Made by a program: the position numbers and the translations under genes | Notes under the pieces: generated by a model | Seen by the model: the letters and a program-made list of their open reading frames with translations, nothing else | Database searches by the model: none | What the model was told of the DNA's origin: nothing | Assembly (NCBI RefSeq): GCF_000173655.1 | Contig: NZ_ABZU01000002.1 | Location: forward strand, 245,385 to 309,384 | Length of the DNA stretch: 64,000 nt | Direction of reading: 5' to 3' | Source of the DNA: Corynebacterium amycolatum SK46 | GTDB taxonomy: Bacteria > Actinomycetota > Actinomycetes > Mycobacteriales > Mycobacteriaceae | Shown here: positions 17,074 through 25,588 of the stretch, piece by piece | How the letters are laid out: every line of letters begins with the position of its first letter | Position numbering within the stretch: position 1 is the stretch's first letter

Positions 17074-18303
17074 ATGCAGCGCACCACTGCCCCTACATCC
17101 GCGCAGCCTGCCACCACGCAGACTCCTGCCCCACTCGACTGGCACAGCCGGGTGCGTTACTTCGCCGGCTCGTTCCCAGCTGCCGATCTCGCTATTGCGG
17201 CTGCTTTCCTGCTGTGCTGCTGGTTGAGCATGACGCCGCTATTTACTTATGGCCCGAGCTTCACTTATGTCACCAATGTGGTTCTGTCCGCGATGATTGC
17301 CGGGGCCGCAGCGTTTCGTCGTAAAGCAGTGCGCGCATCGTTTGTGATTACGTACAGCGCCCTAGCGGGTCTCGCCTTGCTGGTGTGGCTATGCCCTGTA
17401 AACCTTGGGCTAGACCCTATTATTGTCGCTGCCCCACTATCACTATGGGCTGTGACCAGGTGGGAACCGAATCGCACCTGGGGCATCGTTGGGCTGTTTT
17501 TAGGGTTAATTGGCAGCTTCCTCAACCCGGCAGTTCCTGCCTTCGGCTTTACCCCGGAACGACTGTTGGTCTTCGGACTACCGGCGGTGCTCATCACGGC
17601 GAGCGCGTACGCAGTGCCACTGTGGCTGCGCATCAACGCCGAGGAACATGCCGCGGAGTTGGAGAACGTCGTGGCGCTCAACAAGCTGGAGTTATCCAGG
17701 GAGCTTCACGACGTCGTGGGGCACGGACTCACCTCTATTAAAGTTCAGGCCCAAACAGCGTTGTACCTGGCGGAGATAGATGACTCACAAGCGGAACGCG
17801 CTGCTGAAAAGACCACGCTGGAAGGTATTGCCGAGACCGCAGAACAATCGTTGCGGGATGTGCATGCGCTTGTCGATGCACTACGTGAAGGCGGCGAGAT
17901 TAGCGCTGACCCGAATGAGATTCCGCGTCTAGTTTCGGCTGTTTGTCCGCCGGGTCGCGATGTTTCGGTGACTCTGCCGGAGTCTTATGGGGACCTGGCG
18001 GATTGGCCACTCGCGAAGCGGCTGACTCTTGTGCGGGCAGTGACGGAGTTGGCCGCGAATATGGCCAAACACTCATCGGGTGATGGTCAGCTGGCACTGG
18101 CAATCGATCCACCTGCCGACGCCGATGACAGCCCGGCGCGGGTTCATTTGATGACCGCAAACCGGGCTGAGAGCAAAACTTTGGGACCCAAGAAGCGAGC
18201 TGGCGCTGGCCTGATTGGTCTGGATGAACGCGTGGCGCAGCTCGGTGGCGAGATGACTTATGGTGAAACCGACGGCATGTTCCGCGTCAGTATTCGGCTG
18301 TAA
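17074..18303 (+). CDS. Sensor histidine kinase (HisKA_3, NarL/DesK type)
   Basis: Protein of 409 residues. The N-terminal ~180 residues hold about five membrane segments with no large external domain, as in intramembrane-sensing kinases. The dimerisation domain carries the phospho-acceptor His in SRELHDVVGHGL (His ~212), followed by a HATPase_c domain (LAANMAKHS...GAGLIGLDERVAQLGG). The cognate response-regulator gene begins 52 bases downstream and an ABC exporter follows, an arrangement common for sensing of cell-envelope stress or antimicrobial peptides. It contains one copy of the dispersed motif (17317-17327). Confidence 0.92.
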   Translation: MQRTTAPTSAQPATTQTPAPLDWHSRVRYFAGSFPAADLAIAAAFLLCCWLSMTPLFTYGPSFTYVTNVVLSAMIAGAAAFRRKAVRASFVITYSALAGLALLVWLCPVNLGLDPIIVAAPLSLWAVTRWEPNRTWGIVGLFLGLIGSFLNPAVPAFGFTPERLLVFGLPAVLITASAYAVPLWLRINAEEHAAELENVVALNKLELSRELHDVVGHGLTSIKVQAQTALYLAEIDDSQAERAAEKTTLEGIAETAEQSLRDVHALVDALREGGEISADPNEIPRLVSAVCPPGRDVSVTLPESYGDLADWPLAKRLTLVRAVTELAANMAKHSSGDGQLALAIDPPADADDSPARVHLMTANRAESKTLGPKKRAGAGLIGLDERVAQLGGEMTYGETDGMFRVSIRL

Positions 18304-18355
18304 GCGGTTCGACCGAAGCAGGGCTGGTGGCCGAAACTGTCGAGAAAGACGAGCA

Positions 18356-19063
18356 ATGGGTGTAATTCGAGTATTAGTGGCTGAAGATCAAGCGCTGATT
18401 CGGCAGTCTTTCGCACAGCTTATTGATGCCCACCCGCAGATGAAAGTCATTGGTGCCGTGGGCGACGGTGCCGAGGCTGTGCGTCTTGCCTCCGGTGCGG
18501 ATGTGGTCGTCATGGACATTCGTATGCCTGTGATGGACGGTATCGAGGCCACACGGCAGATTGCGCAAGGTGCGCCGTCCGGCGGTGCGGCTCGCGCATC
18601 CAGTCCAAAAGTCCTGGTACTGACCACTTTCCGCGAAGAAGACCTGGTGCTCGGCGCTTTAGAAGCTGGGGCCGCAGGCTTTTTGCTCAAAGACTCCAAT
18701 CCCCGCGAGCTGCTTTCGGCCATTATGCGCATCCACCGTGGTGAAGGTGTCATCGACCCGAAGGTGACGCCGATGGTGTTGCGGCATGTTTCGCCGCGCG
18801 CACCGCACTCAGGGCGGCCAGCAAGCGCTTCCTCGACACATGGCGCTGGCTCAGACCCCACCGACGCAGGAACCCAGTTCACACCCCGCGAACAGGAGAT
18901 TTTGAACCTCGTCTGCCAAGGGCTTTCCAATGATGAGATCGCTCGCAGGTTGGTGGTCGCCACGACGACCGTGAAAACCCATGTGAAAGCCCTGTTGACC
19001 AAGACGGGCTCACGCAGTCGCGTGGATCTTGTCATTTGGGCTGCGAAAAACGGGCTGCTATAG
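18356..19063 (+). CDS. Response regulator, LuxR/NarL family
   Basis: Protein of 235 residues. The receiver domain has the acidic pocket AEDQ, phospho-acceptor Asp ~54 (VVVMDIRMPVMDG) and Lys in LLKDS. A Ser/Ala/Gly-rich linker of about 35 residues (residues 145-180) leads to the C-terminal LuxR helix-turn-helix (FTPREQEILNLVCQGLSNDE, then TTTVKTHVKALLTKTG). ATG 18356 is chosen because it gives MGVIRVLVAEDQ. Probably one transcript with the kinase. The palindrome ahead of the ABC genes is a plausible target. Confidence 0.93.
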   Translation: MGVIRVLVAEDQALIRQSFAQLIDAHPQMKVIGAVGDGAEAVRLASGADVVVMDIRMPVMDGIEATRQIAQGAPSGGAARASSPKVLVLTTFREEDLVLGALEAGAAGFLLKDSNPRELLSAIMRIHRGEGVIDPKVTPMVLRHVSPRAPHSGRPASASSTHGAGSDPTDAGTQFTPREQEILNLVCQGLSNDEIARRLVVATTTVKTHVKALLTKTGSRSRVDLVIWAAKNGLL

Positions 19064-19099
19064 CTTCTCCTCGCTGGTGCCGCCACTGCCGCTAGCGCC

Positions 19100-19141
19100 T
19101 CCTCCCTAGGGAGGATATTTCCGCCAACTCATCCTTAAGGA
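19100..19141 (+). promoter_or_regulatory. Perfect palindrome and half-site ahead of ABC exporter
   Basis: TCCTCCCTAGGGAGGA (19100-19115) is a perfect 16-base palindrome, and TCCTTAAGGA (19132-19141) a second, shorter one, with centres about 29 bases apart. They lie between the response-regulator stop and the ABC ATPase start and are likely binding sites for that regulator (inference). A small hairpin (CATGCC/GGCATG) overlaps the ATPase start codon. Confidence 0.55.
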
Positions 19142-19179
19142 GGGCGCGAACCGAACCGGCCATGCCTATTACTTAAGGC

Positions 19180-19935
19180 ATGAACGCACCAATCCCTACT
19201 TCAGGCCCTACCTCAGGCCCTTCCGCAGATGCCGCCGCTCCCCTCCTTCAGCTGCGCGGCATCACTGTCTCCTACGGCAAGAACGAACCTGTCCTGAACG
19301 GCCTCGATATGAACGTCCGCGCCGGCGAGGTCTACGGGCTATTGGGACTCAACGGCGCAGGTAAATCCACGTTGATGAGCACGGTGCTTGGGCTAGTTCC
19401 CTACTCCGGTGAAATCAGCATCGCGGGACACCCGTGGTCCGTTGTCGACCTGGACCGCATCGGCGCCTCCATCAATGGCCCGGCGTTCTACCCACAGCTC
19501 TCAGCCACCGACAATCTCAAAGTGCACGCACATCTGACCGGCACGGACAAGAGCCGTATCGCCGAAGTCCTCGACTTGGTCGGGCTTCATGCTGGTAACA
19601 AGCGTGCCCGCGCTTTCTCAACGGGCATGAAGGTTCGTCTTTCCCTGGCGATGGCGCTGCTCACCGACCCCGACATTGTGCTTCTCGACGAGCCCACCAA
19701 CGGCCTCGACCCCGAAGCTATCGTGGGCCTGCGCACCTTGTTGCGAAATCTTGCCGCTAGTGGCAAGGCCGTCGTGGTGTCCTCCCATCAACTCGGAGAG
19801 GTCGAAAAGAGCGTTGACCACCTTGGCGTCCTTGCCGGTGGCCGACTGGTCTACGAAGGCCCGCTGACTGACTTTGCGGCCTCTGGTCAATCCCTCGAGC
19901 AAGCTTTCTTCACCGCAGTAGGTGTTGCCCGATGA
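19180..19935 (+). CDS. ABC transporter ATP-binding protein
   Basis: Protein of 251 residues, CcmA/BcrA-like subfamily. Walker A is GLNGAGKST near residue 60, the signature is FSTGMKVRLSLAMAL (a variant of LSGGQ), Walker B is IVLLDEPTNGLD, and the H-loop His is in SSHQLGE. The stop overlaps the start of the permease gene by four bases, so the two are translationally coupled. Linkage to a two-component system suggests self-protection against a peptide or lipid-targeting drug; the substrate is not known. Confidence 0.93.
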   Translation: MNAPIPTSGPTSGPSADAAAPLLQLRGITVSYGKNEPVLNGLDMNVRAGEVYGLLGLNGAGKSTLMSTVLGLVPYSGEISIAGHPWSVVDLDRIGASINGPAFYPQLSATDNLKVHAHLTGTDKSRIAEVLDLVGLHAGNKRARAFSTGMKVRLSLAMALLTDPDIVLLDEPTNGLDPEAIVGLRTLLRNLAASGKAVVVSSHQLGEVEKSVDHLGVLAGGRLVYEGPLTDFAASGQSLEQAFFTAVGVAR

Positions 19936-21350
19936 GCACTCAACCGCACACGCGCACCGTTCCTACTCGCCGCTACTTCCGCGCCGAGCTACTGCGGGCG
20001 AAGTGGTCACTCACCATGTTTCTTCCCATCATCATAGTGGCAATCGCTCTGGTCAGCATGGTCTTTTCTACAGGTGTTGACGCCACCGCCATGGCGAGCG
20101 CCCACATCTACTCGCTTATCCTGCTTCCTCCCCTGGCTGCTATTACGTCCGTCATCGGCCAAAACCGTGAAGAAAAACTCCGCCAAGGCGGCCTAATCTG
20201 GCGCAATATCTCGGGCACTCGAGTGCTCCTTGCCCGCGCAGCCACTGTCATTGCCTCCGCGGCCCTCGGTCACGCATTGATGGCTGCACTCCTTGCCCGG
20301 AGCGTGCGCACCGCATTGCAATTCACAATCTTCAACACGTTGTCATTCTTCGTCTTCTGGGCATTCGGCCTTGCCCTATGGAGACTTATGCCACGCGCAG
20401 CTCTCTTCCTCGCCCCACTCACAGCCATCGCTTGGGCCATCGCAGGAACACTGGATGCCTTGAGTCCAAACTGGCAAATCCTCCCATGGACCTGGGCAAT
20501 TCGTCCAACGTTACCTATCCACGGAGTGCAGGCTAATTCCATCTCGGCTCCCGCCGACAGCGAGATCTGGAACATCGCCATCCTGCCGCCCGCGCTGCTG
20601 CATTTACTCCTCGGACTGGGCTTCTTCGCCATCGCACTGCTTGCTAACGGAAAGCCCCTCAGCTTGCCGACGGACCGTGAACGCAGCACTTCGTCGTTAA
20701 GCCGTGGCATGAGCGCGACCCTTCCCTGGCGCACCTGGTGGAGCCTCGCAGCGCTGATGCTTGCCGGCCTTGCAGTCGTGCGTGCGGTGTGGAACCCGGA
20801 GTATGCGCTGGGGCTGCTGAGTTTCGTCTGCGTGCCGACAGCTGCAACCGTGGTCGCCATCATGACCTGGACCTCGCAAGCTGATGCCTGGCCAGCGCTG
20901 ATGTATCGGCGTGCGCGACGGAGCATCACACTCCGACTGTTTGCTTTGGATATGGCGTTTCTCGTGCCGGTGCTCGTGGTTGCGGTGGTTATCAGTGGTG
21001 CAGGCGGCCAGACCAATAGCCAGACCGGCATTAACCCCTGGCCGTACCAGGCGGTCATCGCGCCTCTTGTGGCCGCGATGATTGTGGCCGTGACCGGCTT
21101 AATTGCGCGGCAAAGTGTGGCGGCCGCAATCTTTGTCTCGGTCGCGCTCGGCGGTTGGGCGGTGATGGTTGGCGGTGATGTCCTCAGCGCCTCACCGCTG
21201 TGGTGGACCTCGGAATGGGGATGGACCTGGGTAGTACGTGATTACCCCGAGCGGTGGCCGTTGATGGTTCTCGTATCCGCCATTGTGATTGTGGCGTTCG
21301 TGGCCTGGGCTCGGGCAACGTCGCTGAAAGCCATCCGCTCCCTGAGCTGA
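19932..21350 (+). CDS. ABC transporter membrane protein
   Basis: Protein of 472 residues with about 12 predicted membrane segments in two halves. A basic N-terminus (RRYFRAELLRAKWS) is typical of ABC-2 type exporters. The amino end resembles permeases paired with BcrA-like ATPases; the second half (from residue ~260) looks like a further six-span unit. It overlaps the ATPase gene by four bases and ends convergent with the YkvI-like gene. Confidence 0.8.
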   Translation: MSTQPHTRTVPTRRYFRAELLRAKWSLTMFLPIIIVAIALVSMVFSTGVDATAMASAHIYSLILLPPLAAITSVIGQNREEKLRQGGLIWRNISGTRVLLARAATVIASAALGHALMAALLARSVRTALQFTIFNTLSFFVFWAFGLALWRLMPRAALFLAPLTAIAWAIAGTLDALSPNWQILPWTWAIRPTLPIHGVQANSISAPADSEIWNIAILPPALLHLLLGLGFFAIALLANGKPLSLPTDRERSTSSLSRGMSATLPWRTWWSLAALMLAGLAVVRAVWNPEYALGLLSFVCVPTAATVVAIMTWTSQADAWPALMYRRARRSITLRLFALDMAFLVPVLVVAVVISGAGGQTNSQTGINPWPYQAVIAPLVAAMIVAVTGLIARQSVAAAIFVSVALGGWAVMVGGDVLSASPLWWTSEWGWTWVVRDYPERWPLMVLVSAIVIVAFVAWARATSLKAIRSLS

Positions 21351-21396
21351 CAGCGGTGTAAACAACAGAGCTGACTGCAGCCACGCGCCAGCCCGC

Positions 21397-22578
21397 CTAC
21401 TCCTCGATAGCCTCGCGTACCTCTTCGACGCTGAGGTTGGAGTCTTCGATTTCCTCGCGAGCTTCCTTCTTCCGACCACGGCGAACAAGGCGGAAGATGC
21501 GCTTACGGCGGGAAGTTTCTTCGCTGATACGCTCACGACCGCGCAGCCAAGCAACGAGCATCACGGTAATGAGCAAAAGACCGATGTAGCCCAAGATCGG
21601 GTAGACCCAACCAATCAGGTTCTGGAAGCCCATAAAGCTCAAGGCGAAACCGAGCAGAACCAGGCCGACGTAAACAATCTTGAATTTTTCCGGGTGCTTA
21701 GCGGTGACGCGACGGCCCAGCGCATAGAACATGCCAAGTGCCGTGTTGAAGATCATGCCAAGGATCACCACGGCCATTGCCTGACCCAGCCACGGGTGCA
21801 GGCGGTTAATGACGGTGAGCATCGGCACGGCATCGGTGGCGACGGTGCCAACAGTGTGGAACAGCGTGATGGTGGTAATCAGCAGCATCGCGGAGTAAAT
21901 CAAACCACCGGTAAACCCACCTGCTCCTGCGGCGCGGGGGTTGAACAGACTGCCGCCAATAACAATCGCCATGGAAACCGCAACCATCAGGTTAAAACCG
22001 ACGTAGTTCACCGCGGCGACAACCCAGTTCGGCAGGGTGGTCGGGACTTCCGCAACGGCAGCTGCCTGCTCGGCGGCCGGGGTGGCATCGGTAAACGCCA
22101 GGGTATAAATACTGGCCAGCAGGATAAAGCCAACGATAAACGGCGTGATGGATCCGATCACAGTGGTCACGCGGTCCACATCGAGGAAACCGGCCGCAAT
22201 GGTCACCAGCACCATAATCACGGCACCAATCCACACGGGAAGCCCCCACTGCTGCTCCATGTTGGCACCGGCACCGGCGAACATGACGAACCCGGTGGCG
22301 AAGAGCGTGATAATCACGCCGATGTCCAGCACACGCGAGAAGATGGGATGCGATACGCGCCGGAAAACTTCGCCGTGCTCTGTGGCCTGGAAGTAGCTTC
22401 CTAGCTCCAGGATGATCATAGCCATCAGGCTCATGATCACCGCTGAGAGAACGGCACCCCAGACACCATTGATGCCAAAGGCGACGAAGTATTGCATGAT
22501 TTCCTGACCCGTCGCAAAGCCCGCGCCGACAACTACGCCGACGAAAGCAAATGCAACGCGCAGTACTTGTTTCACCAC
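21397..22578 (-). CDS. YkvI-like membrane transporter (APC superfamily)
   Basis: Protein of 393 residues with ten or eleven hydrophobic segments. FAFVGVVVGAGFATGQEIMQYF at the N-terminus is characteristic of the YkvI family, distant relatives of branched-chain amino acid and other APC carriers. After residue ~345 comes a charged cytoplasmic tail rich in Arg/Lys/Glu. Substrate unknown. The GTG at 22578 follows an AGGAG site. An AT-rich promoter-like region lies upstream (22590-22660). No partner gene was seen. Confidence 0.8.
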   Translation of the reverse strand: MVKQVLRVAFAFVGVVVGAGFATGQEIMQYFVAFGINGVWGAVLSAVIMSLMAMIILELGSYFQATEHGEVFRRVSHPIFSRVLDIGVIITLFATGFVMFAGAGANMEQQWGLPVWIGAVIMVLVTIAAGFLDVDRVTTVIGSITPFIVGFILLASIYTLAFTDATPAAEQAAAVAEVPTTLPNWVVAAVNYVGFNLMVAVSMAIVIGGSLFNPRAAGAGGFTGGLIYSAMLLITTITLFHTVGTVATDAVPMLTVINRLHPWLGQAMAVVILGMIFNTALGMFYALGRRVTAKHPEKFKIVYVGLVLLGFALSFMGFQNLIGWVYPILGYIGLLLITVMLVAWLRGRERISEETSRRKRIFRLVRRGRKKEAREEIEDSNLSVEEVREAIEE

Positions 22579-22677
22579 AAGGGTTCACTCCTATTCAACT
22601 ATCAGATTGATATAACCACCTTACTTTTCTCAGTGAGTTTTACTAATCGCACATTTACGTTCTAAGAGGTTTCGCCC

Positions 22678-23334
22678 TTAAATCCCGCAGGCCACACCGG
22701 TCGAATGCACCGGGCAGTAGCCGTTCGGATTCTTAAACAAGTACTGCTGGTGCTCGTCCTCAGCCCGGTAGTACTCCCCTGCCGGAGTCTCCGACAGCGG
22801 CTTAATCTCCGTGGTGATGGCACCCAGACCAGCGTCGGCAAGCTTCGGCGCGTACGCATCGGCGATCTCCTGCGCCCGGCGCGCCTGTTCGGGCGTCGTC
22901 GTGTAAATCGCGGAACGGTACTGTGTGCCGACGTCATTGCCCTGGCGGTAGCCCTGCGTGGGATCGTGGGCCTCGAAGGCCTTGACAATCAGCTGGTCGA
23001 AGCTAATCTGCTCCGGGTCGTAGACGACCTCCACAATCTCGGTGTGGTTGGTGCGCCCAGTGCAGGATTCACGGTAGGTGGGATTCGGTGTCACGCCACC
23101 GGCGAACCCGACCGACGTACTGAGCACGCCCGGTGTTTCCCAAAACAGCTTCTCAGCGCCCCAGTAACAGCCGATACCGATGTAGACGACCTCCTGGCCA
23201 TCCTCCCATGGGCCGGTGATCGGCGTGCCGAGCACCGCATGCGGCTTTGGATTTTCCAACACCGGGTGCGAGCCGCCCTTGAGCGCCTCATCTTCCGGCA
23301 CCAGTTCCGCTGACCTACCAAACATCCAACCCAT
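22678..23334 (-). CDS. msrA: Peptide-methionine (S)-S-oxide reductase MsrA
   Basis: Protein of 218 residues that repairs methionine-S-sulfoxide in proteins. The catalytic Cys is in GIGCYWGAEKLFW near residue 55. GGVTPNPTYRESCTGRTNHTE and YRSAIY are family signatures, and C-terminal Cys residues (YCPVHSTGVAC) are placed for the resolving disulfides. It is divergent from menE. Reduction is probably linked to thioredoxin or mycothiol (mshA is in this window). Confidence 0.96.
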   Translation of the reverse strand: MGWMFGRSAELVPEDEALKGGSHPVLENPKPHAVLGTPITGPWEDGQEVVYIGIGCYWGAEKLFWETPGVLSTSVGFAGGVTPNPTYRESCTGRTNHTEIVEVVYDPEQISFDQLIVKAFEAHDPTQGYRQGNDVGTQYRSAIYTTTPEQARRAQEIADAYAPKLADAGLGAITTEIKPLSETPAGEYYRAEDEHQQYLFKNPNGYCPVHSTGVACGI

Positions 23335-23436
23335 CTTCTACGCCTTTCTATCTACGACTGTCTATGCTCTGCGCAACACGCCCGCGGCGGCGATTGTTCC
23401 GACCTCGCCACCAGAAACTACGGCACAACACGGGCT

Positions 23437-24597
23437 ATGGTTTGGGTTGTGCGTACGCTCAGCCTGCTTTCCGTCAATCCCCACGACCCGACCGCCATCC
23501 TGCCCGACCTCCGAGCCGCGCTGGACGGCGAGGTCTCGCTGCTCCCCGTTCCGCTTCACGACTGCACGCGCGCCTCAATCTTGCGGAACTCGCAACGCGC
23601 AGGTGAGCCAATCGATGAGTCCATCGCACTTGTTGTCGGCACTTCCGGTTCCACCGGCACTCCCAAGGGTGCACAGCTGACGGTGGATAACTTGGTCTCC
23701 TCTGCTACCGCCACACATCAGTGGCTCGGCGGTGAAGGACAGTGGCTGCTGGCGATGCCGGCCTACCATATCGCTGGCCTGCAGGTTCTCATCCGTTCGC
23801 TACTCGCGGGCACGGATCCGGTGTGTGTGGATGTGACCGACGGTTTTGATGTGGCCGCATTCGCCGACGGGGCCGAAGCCCTCACAGGCGCTGGCGCCAG
23901 CGACCGTGCCTACACCTCGCTCGCTCCGATGCAGCTGGCGAAGGCGATGGAAGAACCCTTTGGTGCGGCAGCCCTGCGCCTCTTTGATGCCGTCCTCGTC
24001 GGCGGCGCGGCCTTGAACCCGCAGGTGGCAGCACGCGCTGAAGAGTTGGGCATCAACGTCGTGACCACCTATGGTTCCTCCGAGACAGCCGGCGGCTGCG
24101 TCTATGACGGCCGACCCATCGAGGGTGCACAGGTCGCCATCGAAAATGGTCGCGTTTGGCTGGGCGGGCCGATGATTGCACACGGTTACCGCAACGCGCC
24201 CAGTCACGAGGCTTTCCATAAACCAGGTTGGTTCGCCACCTCCGATGCGGGCGAGATCCGCGATGGCCGACTAGTCATTACGGGACGCCTGGACACCATC
24301 ATCGACTCCGGCGGGTTGAAACTGCACCCCGAGATCCTCGAACATGAACTGCTCGCCATCGATGGAGTTACGGGAGCCTGCGTGGTCGGCGTGCCACACC
24401 CACGGCTCGGCCAGGCCATCGTCGCAGCGTATGAAGGAACCGCTGAGCTCGGCGATATTATGGACGGCCTCGGCGATGCCGAAGACGCCGGGCGAATCAA
24501 TCACTGGATGATTCCCAAGGACCTGCGTCGCGTGGACGCACTGCCGCTGATTGGGCCGGGCAAGGTCGACCGGAAGAAAGTCGCGGCGCTCTTTTAG
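23437..24597 (+). CDS. menE: o-succinylbenzoate--CoA ligase
   Basis: Adenylate-forming enzyme of 386 residues, short as usual for actinobacterial MenE. It activates o-succinylbenzoate with CoA for MenB. The P-loop is GTSGSTGTPKGAQL near residue 70, followed by TTYGSSETAGGC, the ATSDAGEI Asp motif, the hinge GRLDTIIDSGG and the catalytic Lys in GPGKVDRKK. The ATG 23437 start is accepted; GTG 23449 would be four codons shorter. Followed by menA after 85 bases. Confidence 0.93.
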   Translation: MVWVVRTLSLLSVNPHDPTAILPDLRAALDGEVSLLPVPLHDCTRASILRNSQRAGEPIDESIALVVGTSGSTGTPKGAQLTVDNLVSSATATHQWLGGEGQWLLAMPAYHIAGLQVLIRSLLAGTDPVCVDVTDGFDVAAFADGAEALTGAGASDRAYTSLAPMQLAKAMEEPFGAAALRLFDAVLVGGAALNPQVAARAEELGINVVTTYGSSETAGGCVYDGRPIEGAQVAIENGRVWLGGPMIAHGYRNAPSHEAFHKPGWFATSDAGEIRDGRLVITGRLDTIIDSGGLKLHPEILEHELLAIDGVTGACVVGVPHPRLGQAIVAAYEGTAELGDIMDGLGDAEDAGRINHWMIPKDLRRVDALPLIGPGKVDRKKVAALF

Positions 24598-24682
24598 CCT
24601 TTGGGCTTGTGTCCTCCAGCCTTTAAGCCACTCGAACCCGCATTAGTTCAAGGCACGTAGCTTCACGTCCTATTATTAATTC

Positions 24683-25579
24683 ATGTCTGAAGCACCAAAG
24701 AGTCCTGCAACGGCGTCGTTAAGCGACTGGCTGGAAGGCGCGCGCCCCCATACCTGGGCGAATGCGTTTGCGCCGGTCATCGTCGGTGTCGGAGCGGCAT
24801 CGACGCACGCGCCGATTATTTGGGGACGTGCGGTGCTCGCGCTTGTTGTTGCGTGGGCGCTGATTGTGGGCGTGAACTTCGCCAACGATTACTCCGATGG
24901 CATCCGCGGTACTGACGATGACCGCTCGGGCCCGCTGCGCCTAACTGGTTCTGGTCTGGTGGAGCCGAAGGTTGTGAAGTACGCGGCGTTCGGCGCCTTT
25001 GGCGTTGCTGGTCTTGCCGGGGTAGCGCTGTCCATGATGAGCGCGTGGTGGCTGATTCTGGTCGGCGCGCTGTGCATCGCAGCGGCGTGGTTCTACACCG
25101 GAGGCAAGAATCCCTACGGTTATCGTGGGCTTGGCGAGGTCTCGGTTTTCGTCTTCTTCGGTCTCGTAGCGGTGCTCGGCACGGAGTTCACTCAGACCGG
25201 CTCGCTGTCCTGGGTCGGCCTGGCCTGCGCAATTGGTATCGGTTCGGTGTCTTCTGCCGTGAACCTGGCGAACAACTTGCGCGACATCCCCACCGATGCC
25301 GCCACCGGGAAAATCACGCTCGCGGTTCGCCTGGGCGACTTCCGCACCCGCATCGTCTGGCAGATCCTCTCCATCATGCCCGCGTTGGCCAGCATCTTTA
25401 TCGCTTTCTGGCGCCCATGGGCGCTGGTAGGTCTGCTCATCGTGCCGCTGTGGGTGAAGGCCTCCGAGCCAATCCGCATGCATAAGAAGGGCAAGGAGCT
25501 CATCCCGGTGCTGGGGCTTACCGGCAAGATGATGCTTGCCTGGTCCGTCATCACGGCACTCGCACTCGCGCTCAGCTAA
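24683..25579 (+). CDS. menA: 1,4-dihydroxy-2-naphthoate polyprenyltransferase
   Basis: Membrane prenyltransferase of the UbiA superfamily, 298 residues with about eight membrane spans. It attaches the polyprenyl chain to DHNA, releasing CO2. The first Asp-rich motif is in NFANDYSDGIRGTDDDR, the second in NLRDIPTDAATGK, with Mg-diphosphate bound between them. It probably uses the product of the synthase at 4799-5854. The hydrolase gene follows after nine bases. A GCTTAACGACG motif copy lies near its 5' end (24714-24724). Confidence 0.96.
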   Translation: MSEAPKSPATASLSDWLEGARPHTWANAFAPVIVGVGAASTHAPIIWGRAVLALVVAWALIVGVNFANDYSDGIRGTDDDRSGPLRLTGSGLVEPKVVKYAAFGAFGVAGLAGVALSMMSAWWLILVGALCIAAAWFYTGGKNPYGYRGLGEVSVFVFFGLVAVLGTEFTQTGSLSWVGLACAIGIGSVSSAVNLANNLRDIPTDAATGKITLAVRLGDFRTRIVWQILSIMPALASIFIAFWRPWALVGLLIVPLWVKASEPIRMHKKGKELIPVLGLTGKMMLAWSVITALALALS

Positions 25580-25588
25580 GGGGCACCG

